A stretch of DNA of 64,000 nucleotides from Eubacterium sp. AF22-8LB (lineage in GTDB: Bacteria > Bacillota_I > Bacilli_A > Erysipelotrichales > Erysipelotrichaceae). The position numbers were made by a program, and so were the translations under genes. A model generated the notes under the pieces. The model had not been told where the DNA came from. It saw nothing but the letters and a program-made list of their open reading frames with translations, and searched no databases. Where the stretch lies: the NCBI RefSeq assembly GCF_003458715.1, contig NZ_QRVI01000012.1, forward strand, positions 1 through 64,000, given 5' to 3'. Shown in pieces: positions 35,839 through 44,820 of the stretch (position 1 is the first letter of the stretch; every line of letters starts with the position of its first letter).

Positions 35839-37149
35839 ATGGCATATCAAATTCCTAGAGGTTGCCAGGATGTATTCGGAAATGAATCCTACAAATGGCA
35901 GGCTCTTGAACAAACATTAAGAAGCTTCTGTTACATGTACAATTATGATGAGATTCGTACACCTATTTTTGAACATACAGAAGTTTTCAAAAGAGAAAAT
36001 GATTCAAGTGACATGGTAAACAAAGAAATGTATACTTTTAAACTTGAAAACTCAAAAGCATCATTAACCCTTCGTCCAGAAGGAACTGCAGGTGTTGTTC
36101 GTAGTTTTGTTGAAAATAAAATGTTCGCAAATCCTGATCTTCCTGCAAAATTCTATTATATGGGCCCTATGTCAAGACATGAACGTCCTCAAAAAGGAAG
36201 AATGCGTATCTTCAACCAGTTTGGTGTAGAAGCATTAGGCGTAAAAAGTCCATATGTCGATGTAGAAACGATTGTATTGGCATTTTCTATCCTTAAATCA
36301 TTGGGATTGAATGATATTAAGGTATGCTTAAACACATTAGGGGATGATGAATCTCGTACAAATTATCGTAATGCGTTAAAGGAATACTTTGCGCCTTATG
36401 TTGATGAATTGTGCGGAGACTGTAAGCGTCGTTATGAACAAAATCCATTACGTATTTTAGATTGTAAAGTGGATCATGATCATGAATGTATGAAAAATGC
36501 ACCTAAGATGTCCGATTACTTAAATGAAGCTAGTCAGGAATATTTTAATACGGTATGTGAATTACTAGACAAATTAGAAATTCCTTATGAAGTGGATGAT
36601 AAATTGGTTCGTGGATTGGATTACTATACACACACTGTATTTGAAATCGTGTCTATGAATAAAGAAATGGGTGCACAATCGACTGTATTGGCTGGTGGAC
36701 GCTATGATGGATTGATTTCGTACTTTGGCGGACCTGAAGGTATGAGTGGTATTGGATGGGCTTTAGGTATGGAACGTTTATTAATTGCCTTAGAAGCAGA
36801 AGGCATTGAATTGGAACAAAAACCTGCGTTAGATGCTTATGTGATGTGCTTAGACAAAGAAGCTAGAACATATGCGTTTGAGGTATTGACTGAGCTTAGA
36901 GCCTATGGATATCGTTGTGATATGGATATGATGGAAAGAAGCTTTAAGGGACAATTTAAGGCGGTTGATCGTTCAAAGGCTAAATTAGCAATTTTGATTG
37001 GTAAATCAGAATTGGACGATAAGAAAGTTACTGTTAAAAATATTGCACATAAAGAACAGGGAACAATTGATGTTGAAAAATTGATTCCTTATGTGGATGG
37101 TATATTAGAAGAAGAAAGCCATCATCATCATGAACATGAAGGAGAATAA
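35839..37149 (+). CDS. hisS: histidyl-tRNA synthetase
   Basis: Class II synthetase, 436 aa. Motif 2 (RPQKGRMRIFNQFGVEALG), the histidine A motif LVRGLDYYTHTVFE and motif 3 (GIGWALGMERLL) are present, with a C-terminal anticodon-binding domain. The protein ends in a short His/Glu-rich tail (SHHHHEHEGE) that most HisRS lack. Regulated by the T-box upstream; AGGAGG RBS; 2 bp before aspS. Confidence 0.95.
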   Translation: MAYQIPRGCQDVFGNESYKWQALEQTLRSFCYMYNYDEIRTPIFEHTEVFKRENDSSDMVNKEMYTFKLENSKASLTLRPEGTAGVVRSFVENKMFANPDLPAKFYYMGPMSRHERPQKGRMRIFNQFGVEALGVKSPYVDVETIVLAFSILKSLGLNDIKVCLNTLGDDESRTNYRNALKEYFAPYVDELCGDCKRRYEQNPLRILDCKVDHDHECMKNAPKMSDYLNEASQEYFNTVCELLDKLEIPYEVDDKLVRGLDYYTHTVFEIVSMNKEMGAQSTVLAGGRYDGLISYFGGPEGMSGIGWALGMERLLIALEAEGIELEQKPALDAYVMCLDKEARTYAFEVLTELRAYGYRCDMDMMERSFKGQFKAVDRSKAKLAILIGKSELDDKKVTVKNIAHKEQGTIDVEKLIPYVDGILEEESHHHHEHEGE

Positions 37150-37151
37150 GC

Positions 37152-38888
37152 ATGTATAGAACACACAACAATGGAGAATTACGTTTAGCGAACGTAAATC
37201 AAGAAGTCACATTATGTGGATGGGTAAGTAAGCGTAGAAACTTTGGAGCTTTAGTCTTCATTGATTTAAGAGATCGTTATGGTATTACTCAGTTAGTTTT
37301 CAATGAAGATATCGCTGCACAAATCAGTGAAGTGCGTAATGAATATGTATTACAGGTAAAGGGAACCGTTGTTGAAAGAAAAGACAAGAATCCTAAGCTT
37401 GAAACGGGTGAAATTGAAGTTGTAGTAAGCGAAGTCAAAATTGTAAATACAGCTATCACTACACCTATGATCATTGCGGATGAAACAGATGCACTTGAAG
37501 ATACTCGTTTAAAATATCGTTACTTAGATTTAAGAAGACCGGTTCTTCAAAAGAACTTGATTTTAAGAAACCGTATTACTTTATTAGTTCGTAACTATTT
37601 AGCAAAATACGGATTTACAGAAGTAGAAACACCTATTTTATGCCGTTCTACACCAGAAGGCGCACGTGATTATTTAGTGCCTAGTCGTATCAGTAAAGGT
37701 GAATTCTATGCACTTCCACAATCTCCACAGCTATACAAACAGCTATTGATGGTAGGTGGAATGGATCGTTATTTCCAGATTGCTCGTTGCTTCAGAGATG
37801 AAGATTTACGTGCAGACCGTCAACCAGAATTTTCTCAGATCGATATTGAAATGAGCTTTGTTGATGAAGAAGACATTTGGTCAATGACAGAAGGTTTAAT
37901 GAAAGAAATCTTCAAAGATATCAAAGGAATTGATTTACCTGCATTTAAACGTATTCCTTACGATACTTGTATGGAAAAATATGGTTCTGATAAACCAGAC
38001 TTACGTTTTGATATGCCTTTATACAATGTGAGTGAGGTATTCACAAATACTGAATTTAAAGTATTTGAAAACTGTTTAAATGAAGGTGGCATCATCCAAG
38101 CTATGAATGTAAAGAATGGTGCGGATAAATTCTCTCGTAAACAATTAGATAAATTACAAGATTATGTTAAGGTATATGGTGCAAAAGCACTTGCGAACTT
38201 AAAGTTGACAGCTGAAGGCTTTGCGGGTAGTGTTACAAAAGTATTATCCGATGCAGAAAAAGAAGCTTTAAAAACTATGTTGAATATTGAAGAAAATGAT
38301 ATTGTATTCTTCGTAGCAGACAAGAAAAAGGTAGCTCAAACATCTTTAGGTGCGTTACGTGTGAAATTAGGTCATGATTTAGATTTGATCAATAAAGACG
38401 CCTATGAATTCTTATGGGTTACAGATTTCCCAATGTTTGAATATGATGAAAATGAAAATCGCTATGTTGCGGCTCACCACCCATTTACTTCACCTAATCT
38501 AGAGGATGTCGATAAATTGATGTCTGATCCAGCAAATTGTTATTCTAGAGCTTATGACTTAGTATTAAATGGTTATGAATTATTATCTGGTTCTATTCGT
38601 ATTCATGATCAAAAGCTTCAGGAAAAAGTATTCGAAGCTATTGGTATGACTTTAGAAGAAGCACATGAAAAATTCAGCTGGTTTATGGATGCATTCCAAT
38701 ATGGAACTCCACCTCATGGAGGTGTAGGTATTGGGCTAGAACGTTTAACTATGATTCTAGCTGGTACTGACAACATTCGTGATGTAGTTGCATTCCCTAA
38801 AACTGCTAGTGCATCTGATTTAATGGCACAGGCACCAAGTCCAGTAGATCCAGCACAATTAAAAGAATTAGGTATTGAAACTAAATAG
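37152..38888 (+). CDS. aspS: aspartyl-tRNA synthetase
   Basis: Class IIb synthetase, 578 aa. An N-terminal OB-fold anticodon-binding domain is followed by the catalytic core with motif 2 (RCFRDEDLRADRQPEFSQID), a bacterial GAD insertion domain, and motif 3 (GVGIGLERLTMILAG). Co-transcribed with hisS under the T-box. Whether it also makes Asp-tRNA-Asn is not decidable here. Confidence 0.95.
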   Translation: MYRTHNNGELRLANVNQEVTLCGWVSKRRNFGALVFIDLRDRYGITQLVFNEDIAAQISEVRNEYVLQVKGTVVERKDKNPKLETGEIEVVVSEVKIVNTAITTPMIIADETDALEDTRLKYRYLDLRRPVLQKNLILRNRITLLVRNYLAKYGFTEVETPILCRSTPEGARDYLVPSRISKGEFYALPQSPQLYKQLLMVGGMDRYFQIARCFRDEDLRADRQPEFSQIDIEMSFVDEEDIWSMTEGLMKEIFKDIKGIDLPAFKRIPYDTCMEKYGSDKPDLRFDMPLYNVSEVFTNTEFKVFENCLNEGGIIQAMNVKNGADKFSRKQLDKLQDYVKVYGAKALANLKLTAEGFAGSVTKVLSDAEKEALKTMLNIEENDIVFFVADKKKVAQTSLGALRVKLGHDLDLINKDAYEFLWVTDFPMFEYDENENRYVAAHHPFTSPNLEDVDKLMSDPANCYSRAYDLVLNGYELLSGSIRIHDQKLQEKVFEAIGMTLEEAHEKFSWFMDAFQYGTPPHGGVGIGLERLTMILAGTDNIRDVVAFPKTASASDLMAQAPSPVDPAQLKELGIETK

Positions 38889-38891
38889 CAT

Positions 38892-38920
38892 AAAAAGACA
38901 GGGTAACCTGTCTTTTTATA
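38892..38920 (+). terminator. hisS-aspS terminator
   Basis: 11-bp stem AAAAAGACAGG/CCTGTCTTTTT with a GTAA loop. Confidence 0.92.
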
Positions 38921-38922
38921 TA

Positions 38923-38950
38923 GAAAAAAAAACAAGTCGTTAGACTTGTT
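38923..38950 (-). terminator. terminator of the HD-domain gene
   Basis: Minus strand 8-bp stem AACAAGTC/GACTTGTT followed by nine T's, overlapping the stop codon. Confidence 0.88.
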
Positions 38951-39521
38951 CATCTAGAAAATATGTAGCCTCCATGTCGGCTGTACTTAGCGCAAATGCG
39001 AGTGGGAACAATTCAAAAGCTTTACCTACATTATTTACAGGATCACTTCCGGAAAAGCCCATATGATAACGAATCGCAAAAGCTTCTTCACGACTAATAC
39101 GCATAAATGGCTGAATCATATAGACACTTTTTTCACCATGTCCAAAAGGAATATTGTCCTCAAATTCAAAGACATCCACTTGTTGCCATTCGCCGTTGAT
39201 TTTCTTATTTCGTGTACCTTTTTTATAGACATTGATCTTACATACATCATGTAAAAGGGCAACTAATGCGATGGTTTCATCGCTGTAGTGCATCTTATAT
39301 GTGTCTTGAACTCTTTGTCTTTCTAGATAATCTTTTAAACAATGATAGACGTGCACACTATGTGCGCAAAGACCACCTTCCATATTGCCATGAAAACGTG
39401 TGCTTGCGGGGGCTGTAAAAAAATCAGAGTGAGGACCTTCTAGAAATTCTAGAAAGGCATCGGCTCCGTCACGATGTATATTTTCTTTATAGATTTGAAT
39501 AAATTCTTCTTTTACGTTCAT
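38940..39521 (-). CDS. HD-domain phosphohydrolase
   Basis: 193-residue HD-superfamily protein. The metal-binding pattern shows H in CAHSVHVY, HD in LLHDVCK and a distal His in RYHMGF. Such proteins hydrolyse nucleotides or phosphodiesters, or cut nucleic acids; no substrate can be assigned. Its start lies only about 20 nt after a large structured RNA on the same strand, so that RNA may be its leader. The SD (AGGT) is weak. Confidence 0.8.
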   Translation of the reverse strand: MNVKEEFIQIYKENIHRDGADAFLEFLEGPHSDFFTAPASTRFHGNMEGGLCAHSVHVYHCLKDYLERQRVQDTYKMHYSDETIALVALLHDVCKINVYKKGTRNKKINGEWQQVDVFEFEDNIPFGHGEKSVYMIQPFMRISREEAFAIRYHMGFSGSDPVNNVGKAFELFPLAFALSTADMEATYFLDEQV

Positions 39522-39534
39522 ACTTTTTACCTAA

Positions 39535-39695
39535 ATTAAAAGCCCAAGAACATGAGATCTTTCCCTGTTAAGTACAGGTGGGCAATCTGTGAACAGCATT
39601 AGGATCCCCACGCGTAGCGGGTCTTCAACACAACAATTCAACATCCGATTTCCCTTATCTCGAGTGTAGGAAAAATTAATGTCCTTAGGCATTTC
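39535..39695 (-). ncRNA. structured RNA, possible 6S RNA (ssrS) or HD-gene leader
   Basis: About 155 nt on the minus strand. A 12-bp closing helix pairs GCCUAAGGACAU (39690-39679) with AUGUUCUUGGGC (39553-39542), including G-U pairs. A second 8-bp helix pairs UUUUUCCU with GGGAAAGA just inside, and hairpins CCCGC/GUGGG and CCUGU/ACAGG lie further in. The rod shape, large central bubble and 3'-strand bubble hairpin recall 6S RNA. A promoter ends at the 5' end of the closing helix and UUUUAAUUU follows the 3' end. Family identity is unproven. Confidence 0.6.
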
Positions 39696-39696
39696 T

Positions 39697-39725
39697 ATAA
39701 TAACGAACTTCATACAAGAATACAA
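39697..39725 (-). promoter_or_regulatory. promoter of the structured RNA
   Basis: Minus strand TTGTAT, a 17-nt spacer and TATTAT; transcription would start near 39690, the first base of the closing helix. Confidence 0.5.
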
Positions 39726-39756
39726 GTCTTGACTTTTTAGTATCAAATGTGCATAG

Positions 39757-39785
39757 TTGCAAGTAACTTTAAAAACAAGTAAAAT
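39757..39785 (+). promoter_or_regulatory. truB-ribF promoter
   Basis: TTGCAA, a 17-nt spacer and TAAAAT, 15 nt before the truB start. Confidence 0.65.
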
Positions 39786-39800
39786 ATAAAAGGTGAAATT

Positions 39801-40625
39801 ATGGATGGAATTTTAATTATTGATAAACCGTATGGTATGACAAGCCATGATGTTGTAAATTGGCTTCGTCGAAAATATAAACAAAAAAAATTTGGACACA
39901 CAGGAACATTAGATCCTAACGCAACTGGTGTTTTAGTTGTTCTTTGTGGAAAGTCATGTAAATTATTACAGTTTTTAAGTGATACCGATAAAGAATATAT
40001 TGGTCAGATTGAATTTGGAAAAAGTACATCAACCGATGATATTTGGGGTGAAGTAGAGGCTGAAAAAGAAATAAATTTAAAATTTTCTTTTCAAGAGGAA
40101 CTACAAAAATTTGTAGGGAAGAATCATCAACTGGTGCCTAAGACCTCTAATAAAAAAGTGAATGGTAAAAAACTAATGGACTATCAAAGAGAAGGCTTAG
40201 AGGTTCCTAAGGTATACAGTGATATTGAAATATATTCGATGGAAGATCTAGGTGACTATAGCTTTAAAGTGGCCTGCTCAAGTGGAACCTATGTGCGTAG
40301 TATTTGTCGAGATTTAGCTTTAAATACAAACAATTTGGGTTGTATGAAAAGTTTAAGACGAACTAAAGTCGGTCGTTTTACGATTGATCAAGCACAAACA
40401 CTAGAAGATTTAGAAACGCAAGAACCTGTCTTATATCCATCAATTTATGTATTGGATCATCTAGATAAAATTGATTACCAACCGATTCAAGATGTCTATC
40501 AGGGTAAACGTATTCGTTTAGATAATCCAAACAATGAAGTTTGTATCTTAGATGCAGGTGAACCTATCGCAATCTATGAAAAAGAGCGTGAAGGTTTATT
40601 TAAAAGTAAAAGAGGTCTATGGTAA
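39801..40625 (+). CDS. truB: tRNA pseudouridine(55) synthase TruB
   Basis: Makes pseudouridine 55 in the T-loop of tRNAs, 274 aa. The catalytic Asp lies in GHTGTLDPNATGVL near residue 39; SSGTYVRSICRDL is the second family motif. Operon with ribF; its stop overlaps the ribF ATG (TAATG). Confidence 0.94.
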   Translation: MDGILIIDKPYGMTSHDVVNWLRRKYKQKKFGHTGTLDPNATGVLVVLCGKSCKLLQFLSDTDKEYIGQIEFGKSTSTDDIWGEVEAEKEINLKFSFQEELQKFVGKNHQLVPKTSNKKVNGKKLMDYQREGLEVPKVYSDIEIYSMEDLGDYSFKVACSSGTYVRSICRDLALNTNNLGCMKSLRRTKVGRFTIDQAQTLEDLETQEPVLYPSIYVLDHLDKIDYQPIQDVYQGKRIRLDNPNNEVCILDAGEPIAIYEKEREGLFKSKRGLW

Positions 40626-41602
40626 TGGAAGTTATTCGTATTGATTATAACCATGTTCAAGAAGATTTATGTAAAAGCTCTTGCTGTATCGGTTTCTTTG
40701 ATGGTTTACATACTGGGCATCAGGCATTGCTTGAAAATTGTATTCAAGTCGCAAAAGAAAAAAATGTAAAAAGTGGATTGATTACCTTTGATCCAGATCC
40801 TTGGAAAATTTTCTTTCCAGAACGCGTATGCAGACATATCACAACACTAGATGATCGTATCTTTTTGGCAAGTGCTATGGGCATTGAAGTCATGTATATC
40901 ATTACATTCTCTAAGGATTTTGCTGCTTTAGATGTGGATGCTTTTCATATGTTGCTGCATAAAATGAATGTATCTTACATAACATGTGGCTTTGATTTTA
41001 AATATGCTTCAAAAAATTCAGGTAATGTTCAGACACTAAAAACACAGAATTATTTCGAAGTATCTGTGATTGAGAGTGTGAACTCAAAAAATGAAAAGAT
41101 ATCTTCTAGTCGTATTGAACCTTTGATTCAAAGTGGAAAGATGGATTTGGCAAACGAACTATTAGGTTACATGTATTCAATTGAAGGTGTGATTGAGCAT
41201 GGCTTTAAACGAGGAAGTACTTTATTGAATTTTCCTACCGCAAATCTTGGCGCAAATCCAGACTATTTAGTTCCTTCAAGTGGTGTCTATGCAGGCTTTG
41301 TATGTGTAAATGATACTTTGTATGGAAGTATGATCAATGTGGGCAACAATCCAACATTTGAAAATAAAAAGGTTTCAATCGAAGCACATATCTTTGATTT
41401 TGATCAAGATATTTATGATCAAAAGGTTCGCTTTTTCTTTTTGAAAAAGACTCGAAATGAAATTCGTTTTGATGGATTTGAATCTTTAAAAAAACAGCTA
41501 GAATCAGATATTATTACTTGTAAAAAGGTGATTTTAAAAGAATCGAGCTATGTGAATGAAACAGCGAAGCTTTGGGATAAGAAAGTTTTTGAGTTTAAAT
41601 AA
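40625..41602 (+). CDS. ribF: bifunctional riboflavin kinase/FAD synthetase
   Basis: Makes FMN and FAD from riboflavin, 325 aa. The N-terminal adenylyltransferase domain has GFFDGLHTGHQALL and CGFDFKYASKNSGN; the C-terminal kinase domain has KRGSTLLNFPTANL and the SMINVGNNPTF segment. The start at 40625 overlaps the truB stop and fits the AGAGG SD better than the ATG two codons earlier. Confidence 0.93.
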   Translation: MEVIRIDYNHVQEDLCKSSCCIGFFDGLHTGHQALLENCIQVAKEKNVKSGLITFDPDPWKIFFPERVCRHITTLDDRIFLASAMGIEVMYIITFSKDFAALDVDAFHMLLHKMNVSYITCGFDFKYASKNSGNVQTLKTQNYFEVSVIESVNSKNEKISSSRIEPLIQSGKMDLANELLGYMYSIEGVIEHGFKRGSTLLNFPTANLGANPDYLVPSSGVYAGFVCVNDTLYGSMINVGNNPTFENKKVSIEAHIFDFDQDIYDQKVRFFFLKKTRNEIRFDGFESLKKQLESDIITCKKVILKESSYVNETAKLWDKKVFEFK

Positions 41603-41617
41603 CTTTTTTGATATACT
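41589..41617 (+). promoter_or_regulatory. promoter of the Asp23-family gene
   Basis: TTGAGT, a 17-nt spacer and TATACT. Confidence 0.6.
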
Positions 41618-41640
41618 TAAAGAGAAGTGAAGGTGAAATT

Positions 41641-41970
41641 ATGGCGAAAGAATATATCGAACTAGAACCAGGTAATGAATATGGTGTTATTTCTTTAAAT
41701 AAGACTGTTTTTTCTACAATCGCAAAGAACGTAATTGAAGAAGATGAAAACGTTCAGCTTGCAGAAGGAACAAAACCATTTAAGACAGGAATTGTGACAA
41801 AAGTTGACGATAATAAATTGACTTTATCGATTCCAGTAAAAGTACAGCACAAGGCAAATGTGAGTGATGTATGTTTAAATCTACAAAACAAGATCTTTGA
41901 AAGTATTTCTTATATGACAGACTTTAAACCTGAGGCCATTGAAATTCAGGTTATTGGCTTTATCTTCTAG
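41641..41970 (+). CDS. Asp23/Gls24 family protein
   Basis: 109-residue Asp23 (DUF322) family protein. The sequence runs YGVISLNKTVFSTIAKNVI, VDDNKLTLSIPVKV and VCLNLQNKIFESISYMTDF, matching the alternating small-domain pattern. Members are abundant alkaline-stress or envelope-associated proteins of unclear function. Start at 41641 is preceded by AAGGTGA. A terminator follows directly. Confidence 0.8.
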   Translation: MAKEYIELEPGNEYGVISLNKTVFSTIAKNVIEEDENVQLAEGTKPFKTGIVTKVDDNKLTLSIPVKVQHKANVSDVCLNLQNKIFESISYMTDFKPEAIEIQVIGFIF

Positions 41971-41997
41971 GAAATCTTTCAAAGGTTTCCTTTTTTT
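41970..41997 (+). terminator. terminator after the Asp23-family gene
   Basis: Stem GGAAATCTTT/AAAGGTTTCC followed by seven T's; the next gene starts 7 nt later. Confidence 0.85.
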
Positions 41998-42003
41998 CAA
42001 TTT

Positions 42004-42900
42004 ATGAGTGTATCTTTTGAAAATTATCTTGTAGTAGGTATAAGTTCAAGAGCTTTGTTTAATTTAGAAAAAGAAAACGAGGTTTTTGAAAAGGAAGGAT
42101 TGGACGCATATCGTGAATATCAAATTGTTCATGAAAATGACGTTCTCAGTCCTGGAAGTGGTTTTGTGTTAGTACAAAACTTATTAAACATCAATAAGCT
42201 AGCCAATCGAAAGCTTGTCGAAGTCATTGTGATGTCAAGAAATAGTGCGGATACATCACTACGTATCATTCATTCACTTGAACATTATGATATGGACATT
42301 GGGCGTATGGTTTTAAGTGGCGGAGAAGACATCAGTCGTTATTTATCTGCTTTTGGTGTGGATTTATTCTTATCGTGTAATGAAAATGATGTATCAAATG
42401 CGATTCATGCTGGTTTTGCGGCCGGTATGATTTATGCCCGAGATACTAAATATAGCTTCCCCGATCATCAGATTCGTATTGCCTTTGATGCGGATGCCGT
42501 CTTATTTTCGGCTGAATCTGAAAAAATTTATCAAGAACATGGTTTAGAAGCGTTTAATGAAAATGAAATTCAAAACCAGGATGTCGCCTTACAAAAAGGT
42601 CCAATGGCTTCTTTGTTAAAAAGTTTATCTTGGCTTCAAAATGAAACCAAAGATTTACATGTATTAAGAACAGCTATTGTGACGGCACGAAACAAAGATA
42701 CGGGGGTTCGTGTAATAAAAACTTTAAGAGCATGGGATATTGTCGTAGATGAAGTATTCTTTATGCAGGGAGCCAAAAAAGCGGATGTGTTAGCTTGTTT
42801 TGGTGCCAATATATTTTTTGATGATCAAGACGTGCATGCAGGACCTGCAAGTCAAGTCGTGCCAAGTGCGCGCGTACCATATAAAGAAGGAGAAATGTAA
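42004..42900 (+). CDS. cytosolic 5'-nucleotidase family protein
   Basis: 298-residue protein matching the NT5C1-like 5'-nucleotidase family (PF06189): IVMSRNSADTSLRI, RIAFDADAVLFS with the HAD-type Asp pair, IVTARNKDTGVRVIKTLR and IFFDDQDVH in family order. It should dephosphorylate nucleoside monophosphates. The ATG has no Shine-Dalgarno and lies 7 nt after a terminator T-run, yet there is no later plausible start. It is followed directly by nusB. Confidence 0.82.
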   Translation: MSVSFENYLVVGISSRALFNLEKENEVFEKEGLDAYREYQIVHENDVLSPGSGFVLVQNLLNINKLANRKLVEVIVMSRNSADTSLRIIHSLEHYDMDIGRMVLSGGEDISRYLSAFGVDLFLSCNENDVSNAIHAGFAAGMIYARDTKYSFPDHQIRIAFDADAVLFSAESEKIYQEHGLEAFNENEIQNQDVALQKGPMASLLKSLSWLQNETKDLHVLRTAIVTARNKDTGVRVIKTLRAWDIVVDEVFFMQGAKKADVLACFGANIFFDDQDVHAGPASQVVPSARVPYKEGEM

Positions 42901-43278
42901 ATGAATAGACATGAACAACGTGTAATTGCGATGCAAAGTGTATACCAGCACTTATTATTAGGAAAGGACATCCGTAAGTGTGTATTTGATGTGATGAAGG
43001 GGTCAAATGACATTGATGGATATTTATATAGTTTGACAATGGGTACGGTTGAAAATAAAGAGGCTTTCGAACAAAAAATCAATGAATTGTTACGTGACGA
43101 CTGGAATTTTGATCGTTTAAGTATGTTAGAACAAGCTATTTTATTGATTTCATTTCAGGAAATTTTGGCAAATGATACACCAAAGCCAGTTGTAATCAAT
43201 GAAGCAATCACATTGGCGAAAAAATATTGCGATGACAATTCATATAAATTATTAAATGGAGTTCTAGATCAACTATGA
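42901..43278 (+). CDS. nusB: transcription antitermination factor NusB
   Basis: 125-residue RNA-binding factor for rRNA antitermination. The RHEQRVIAMQSVYQHL start and the C-terminal VVINEAITLAKKYCDDNSYKLLNGVLD block are typical. SD AAGGAG lies ahead of the start. Overlaps xseA by 4 bp. Confidence 0.93.
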   Translation: MNRHEQRVIAMQSVYQHLLLGKDIRKCVFDVMKGSNDIDGYLYSLTMGTVENKEAFEQKINELLRDDWNFDRLSMLEQAILLISFQEILANDTPKPVVINEAITLAKKYCDDNSYKLLNGVLDQL

Positions 43279-44606
43279 GAAATGACATGGTTGTAAGTAT
43301 TTCAAGTGTTATTGCACGCATTAAAAATGTGTTAACACAAACCATGGATCTAGATGGTATCTGGATTCAGGGTGAAATCAGCAACCTAACTAAACATAGA
43401 TCCGGACATTACTACTTTTCTTTAAAGGATAAAAGTGGTGAAATGAACTGTGTCATGTTTTCAAGCTACGTGGCCAGACTGAACTTTAATGTTCAGGAAG
43501 GCATGCGCGTTTTAGTTTCTGGAAGCATTAATGTTTATGAACAAAGAGGAAGTCTTCAGCTAATTATTCGCCAAATGAAGCAGGATGGCTTAGGCGATTT
43601 ATATCTTGAGTTTGAAAAAAGAAAGCAGGATCTATTAATGGCTGGCTATTTTGATGAGAGTCATAAAAAAGCAATGCCCGAATTTATTGAAAATATTGGC
43701 GTGATTACCGGTGCTTCTGCAGCTGCTTTACAAGATGTATTATCTACGATTCAAAGACGTTGGCCCATGATGAAAGTTCATTTATACACAAGCTTAGTGC
43801 AAGGAAATTTAGCTCCAAAAAGTCTAATTCAAGCATTGAAGAAGGCGGATAAAAATCATCATGATGCCTTGTTGATTGTTCGTGGTGGTGGAAACTTTGA
43901 AGATTTATTTTGTTTCAACGATGTTGAGCTTGTTAAGACAATTTATTCATTAGATACATATATTGTCAGTGGTGTTGGCCATGAAGTAGATACGACCTTA
44001 TGTGATCTTGTATGTGATCATCGTAGTGTAACACCTACAGCTGCTGCGCAATGGGTAAGCTTAGATCAATATGAAGTAATGACTCAGATTGAAAAAAACA
44101 AAAAATTACTTATCAATGAGATGAGACATATATTAAATGGGTATTCGTCTCAATTGAATATTTATAAAAATCATCCATATTTAAAGGATCCAAAATCCTT
44201 TATTGTTGATAAGCAACTCAAACTGGATGCGTATCGTACACAGCTTGAACATGCGCTTGATTTGCAGAAACAAAAGATGGATGTAATTCAAAATTATAAA
44301 GCGAATCTAATTTCAAGTATGAGCCGTATTATGGAAAACAATGCGAATCAATTGAATGTATATCCTGATAAAATAGAGGCGGGCATGCGTTCTATTTTAT
44401 TAAAGAATCAACATGCTCTACAAAAAAATTGTGCACTACTCGATGCCTATTCTCCTTTAAAGGTACTTTCCAGAGGGTATAGTATTACTAAAAAGGAGTG
44501 TAGTGTTATAAAATCAATTGAGGATGTACAAAGGGATGATATCATTCAAACACGCTTGCAGGATGGAATCATTCTATCTCGAGTAGAAGGCAAAGAGGAG
44601 GAATAA
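43275..44606 (+). CDS. xseA: exodeoxyribonuclease VII large subunit
   Basis: Large subunit of ExoVII, 443 aa. An N-terminal OB-fold (IWIQGEISNLTKHRSGHYYFS) is followed by the nuclease domain with GVITGASAAALQD and LLIVRGGGNFEDLFCFND, the HEVDTTLCDLVCD segment, a long coiled coil and the RGYSITK end. The ATGA overlap with nusB and close xseB show co-translation. Confidence 0.94.
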   Translation: MRNDMVVSISSVIARIKNVLTQTMDLDGIWIQGEISNLTKHRSGHYYFSLKDKSGEMNCVMFSSYVARLNFNVQEGMRVLVSGSINVYEQRGSLQLIIRQMKQDGLGDLYLEFEKRKQDLLMAGYFDESHKKAMPEFIENIGVITGASAAALQDVLSTIQRRWPMMKVHLYTSLVQGNLAPKSLIQALKKADKNHHDALLIVRGGGNFEDLFCFNDVELVKTIYSLDTYIVSGVGHEVDTTLCDLVCDHRSVTPTAAAQWVSLDQYEVMTQIEKNKKLLINEMRHILNGYSSQLNIYKNHPYLKDPKSFIVDKQLKLDAYRTQLEHALDLQKQKMDVIQNYKANLISSMSRIMENNANQLNVYPDKIEAGMRSILLKNQHALQKNCALLDAYSPLKVLSRGYSITKKECSVIKSIEDVQRDDIIQTRLQDGIILSRVEGKEEE

Positions 44607-44607
44607 G

Positions 44608-44820
44608 ATGGCTGCTAAACAATTAAAATTTCAAGAAGCCATGTCACGATTAGATGAAATTGTGGCTTTGTTAAATAATAATGAACTTGAACTTGAAGAG
44701 GCAATGTCACTTTTTGAAGAGGGTTTAAAATTAAGTACGCAATGTGAAAAACAATTAAAGAAATTTGAAACAAAAATGGATCAGCTGGTGGAGGTAAATC
44801 AAAATGTTGAGGAATCGTGA
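44608..44820 (+). CDS. xseB: exodeoxyribonuclease VII small subunit
   Basis: 70-residue coiled-coil small subunit. The LKFQEAMSRLDEIVALLNN and LELEEAMSLFEEGLKL segments are diagnostic. It overlaps ispA by 17 bp. Confidence 0.93.
   Translation: MAAKQLKFQEAMSRLDEIVALLNNNELELEEAMSLFEEGLKLSTQCEKQLKKFETKMDQLVEVNQNVEES

Noticed and set aside
39522..39696. SRP RNA, tmRNA or RNase P RNA as identity of the structured RNA
   Set aside because: None of the conserved cores (SRP GGAA tetraloop region, tmRNA tag frame, RNase P GAGGAAAGUCC) is present.
39531..39746. 71-codon minus-strand ORF over the structured RNA
   Set aside because: It has no SD, its codons follow the paired arms of a helix-rich RNA, and the product is not protein-like.
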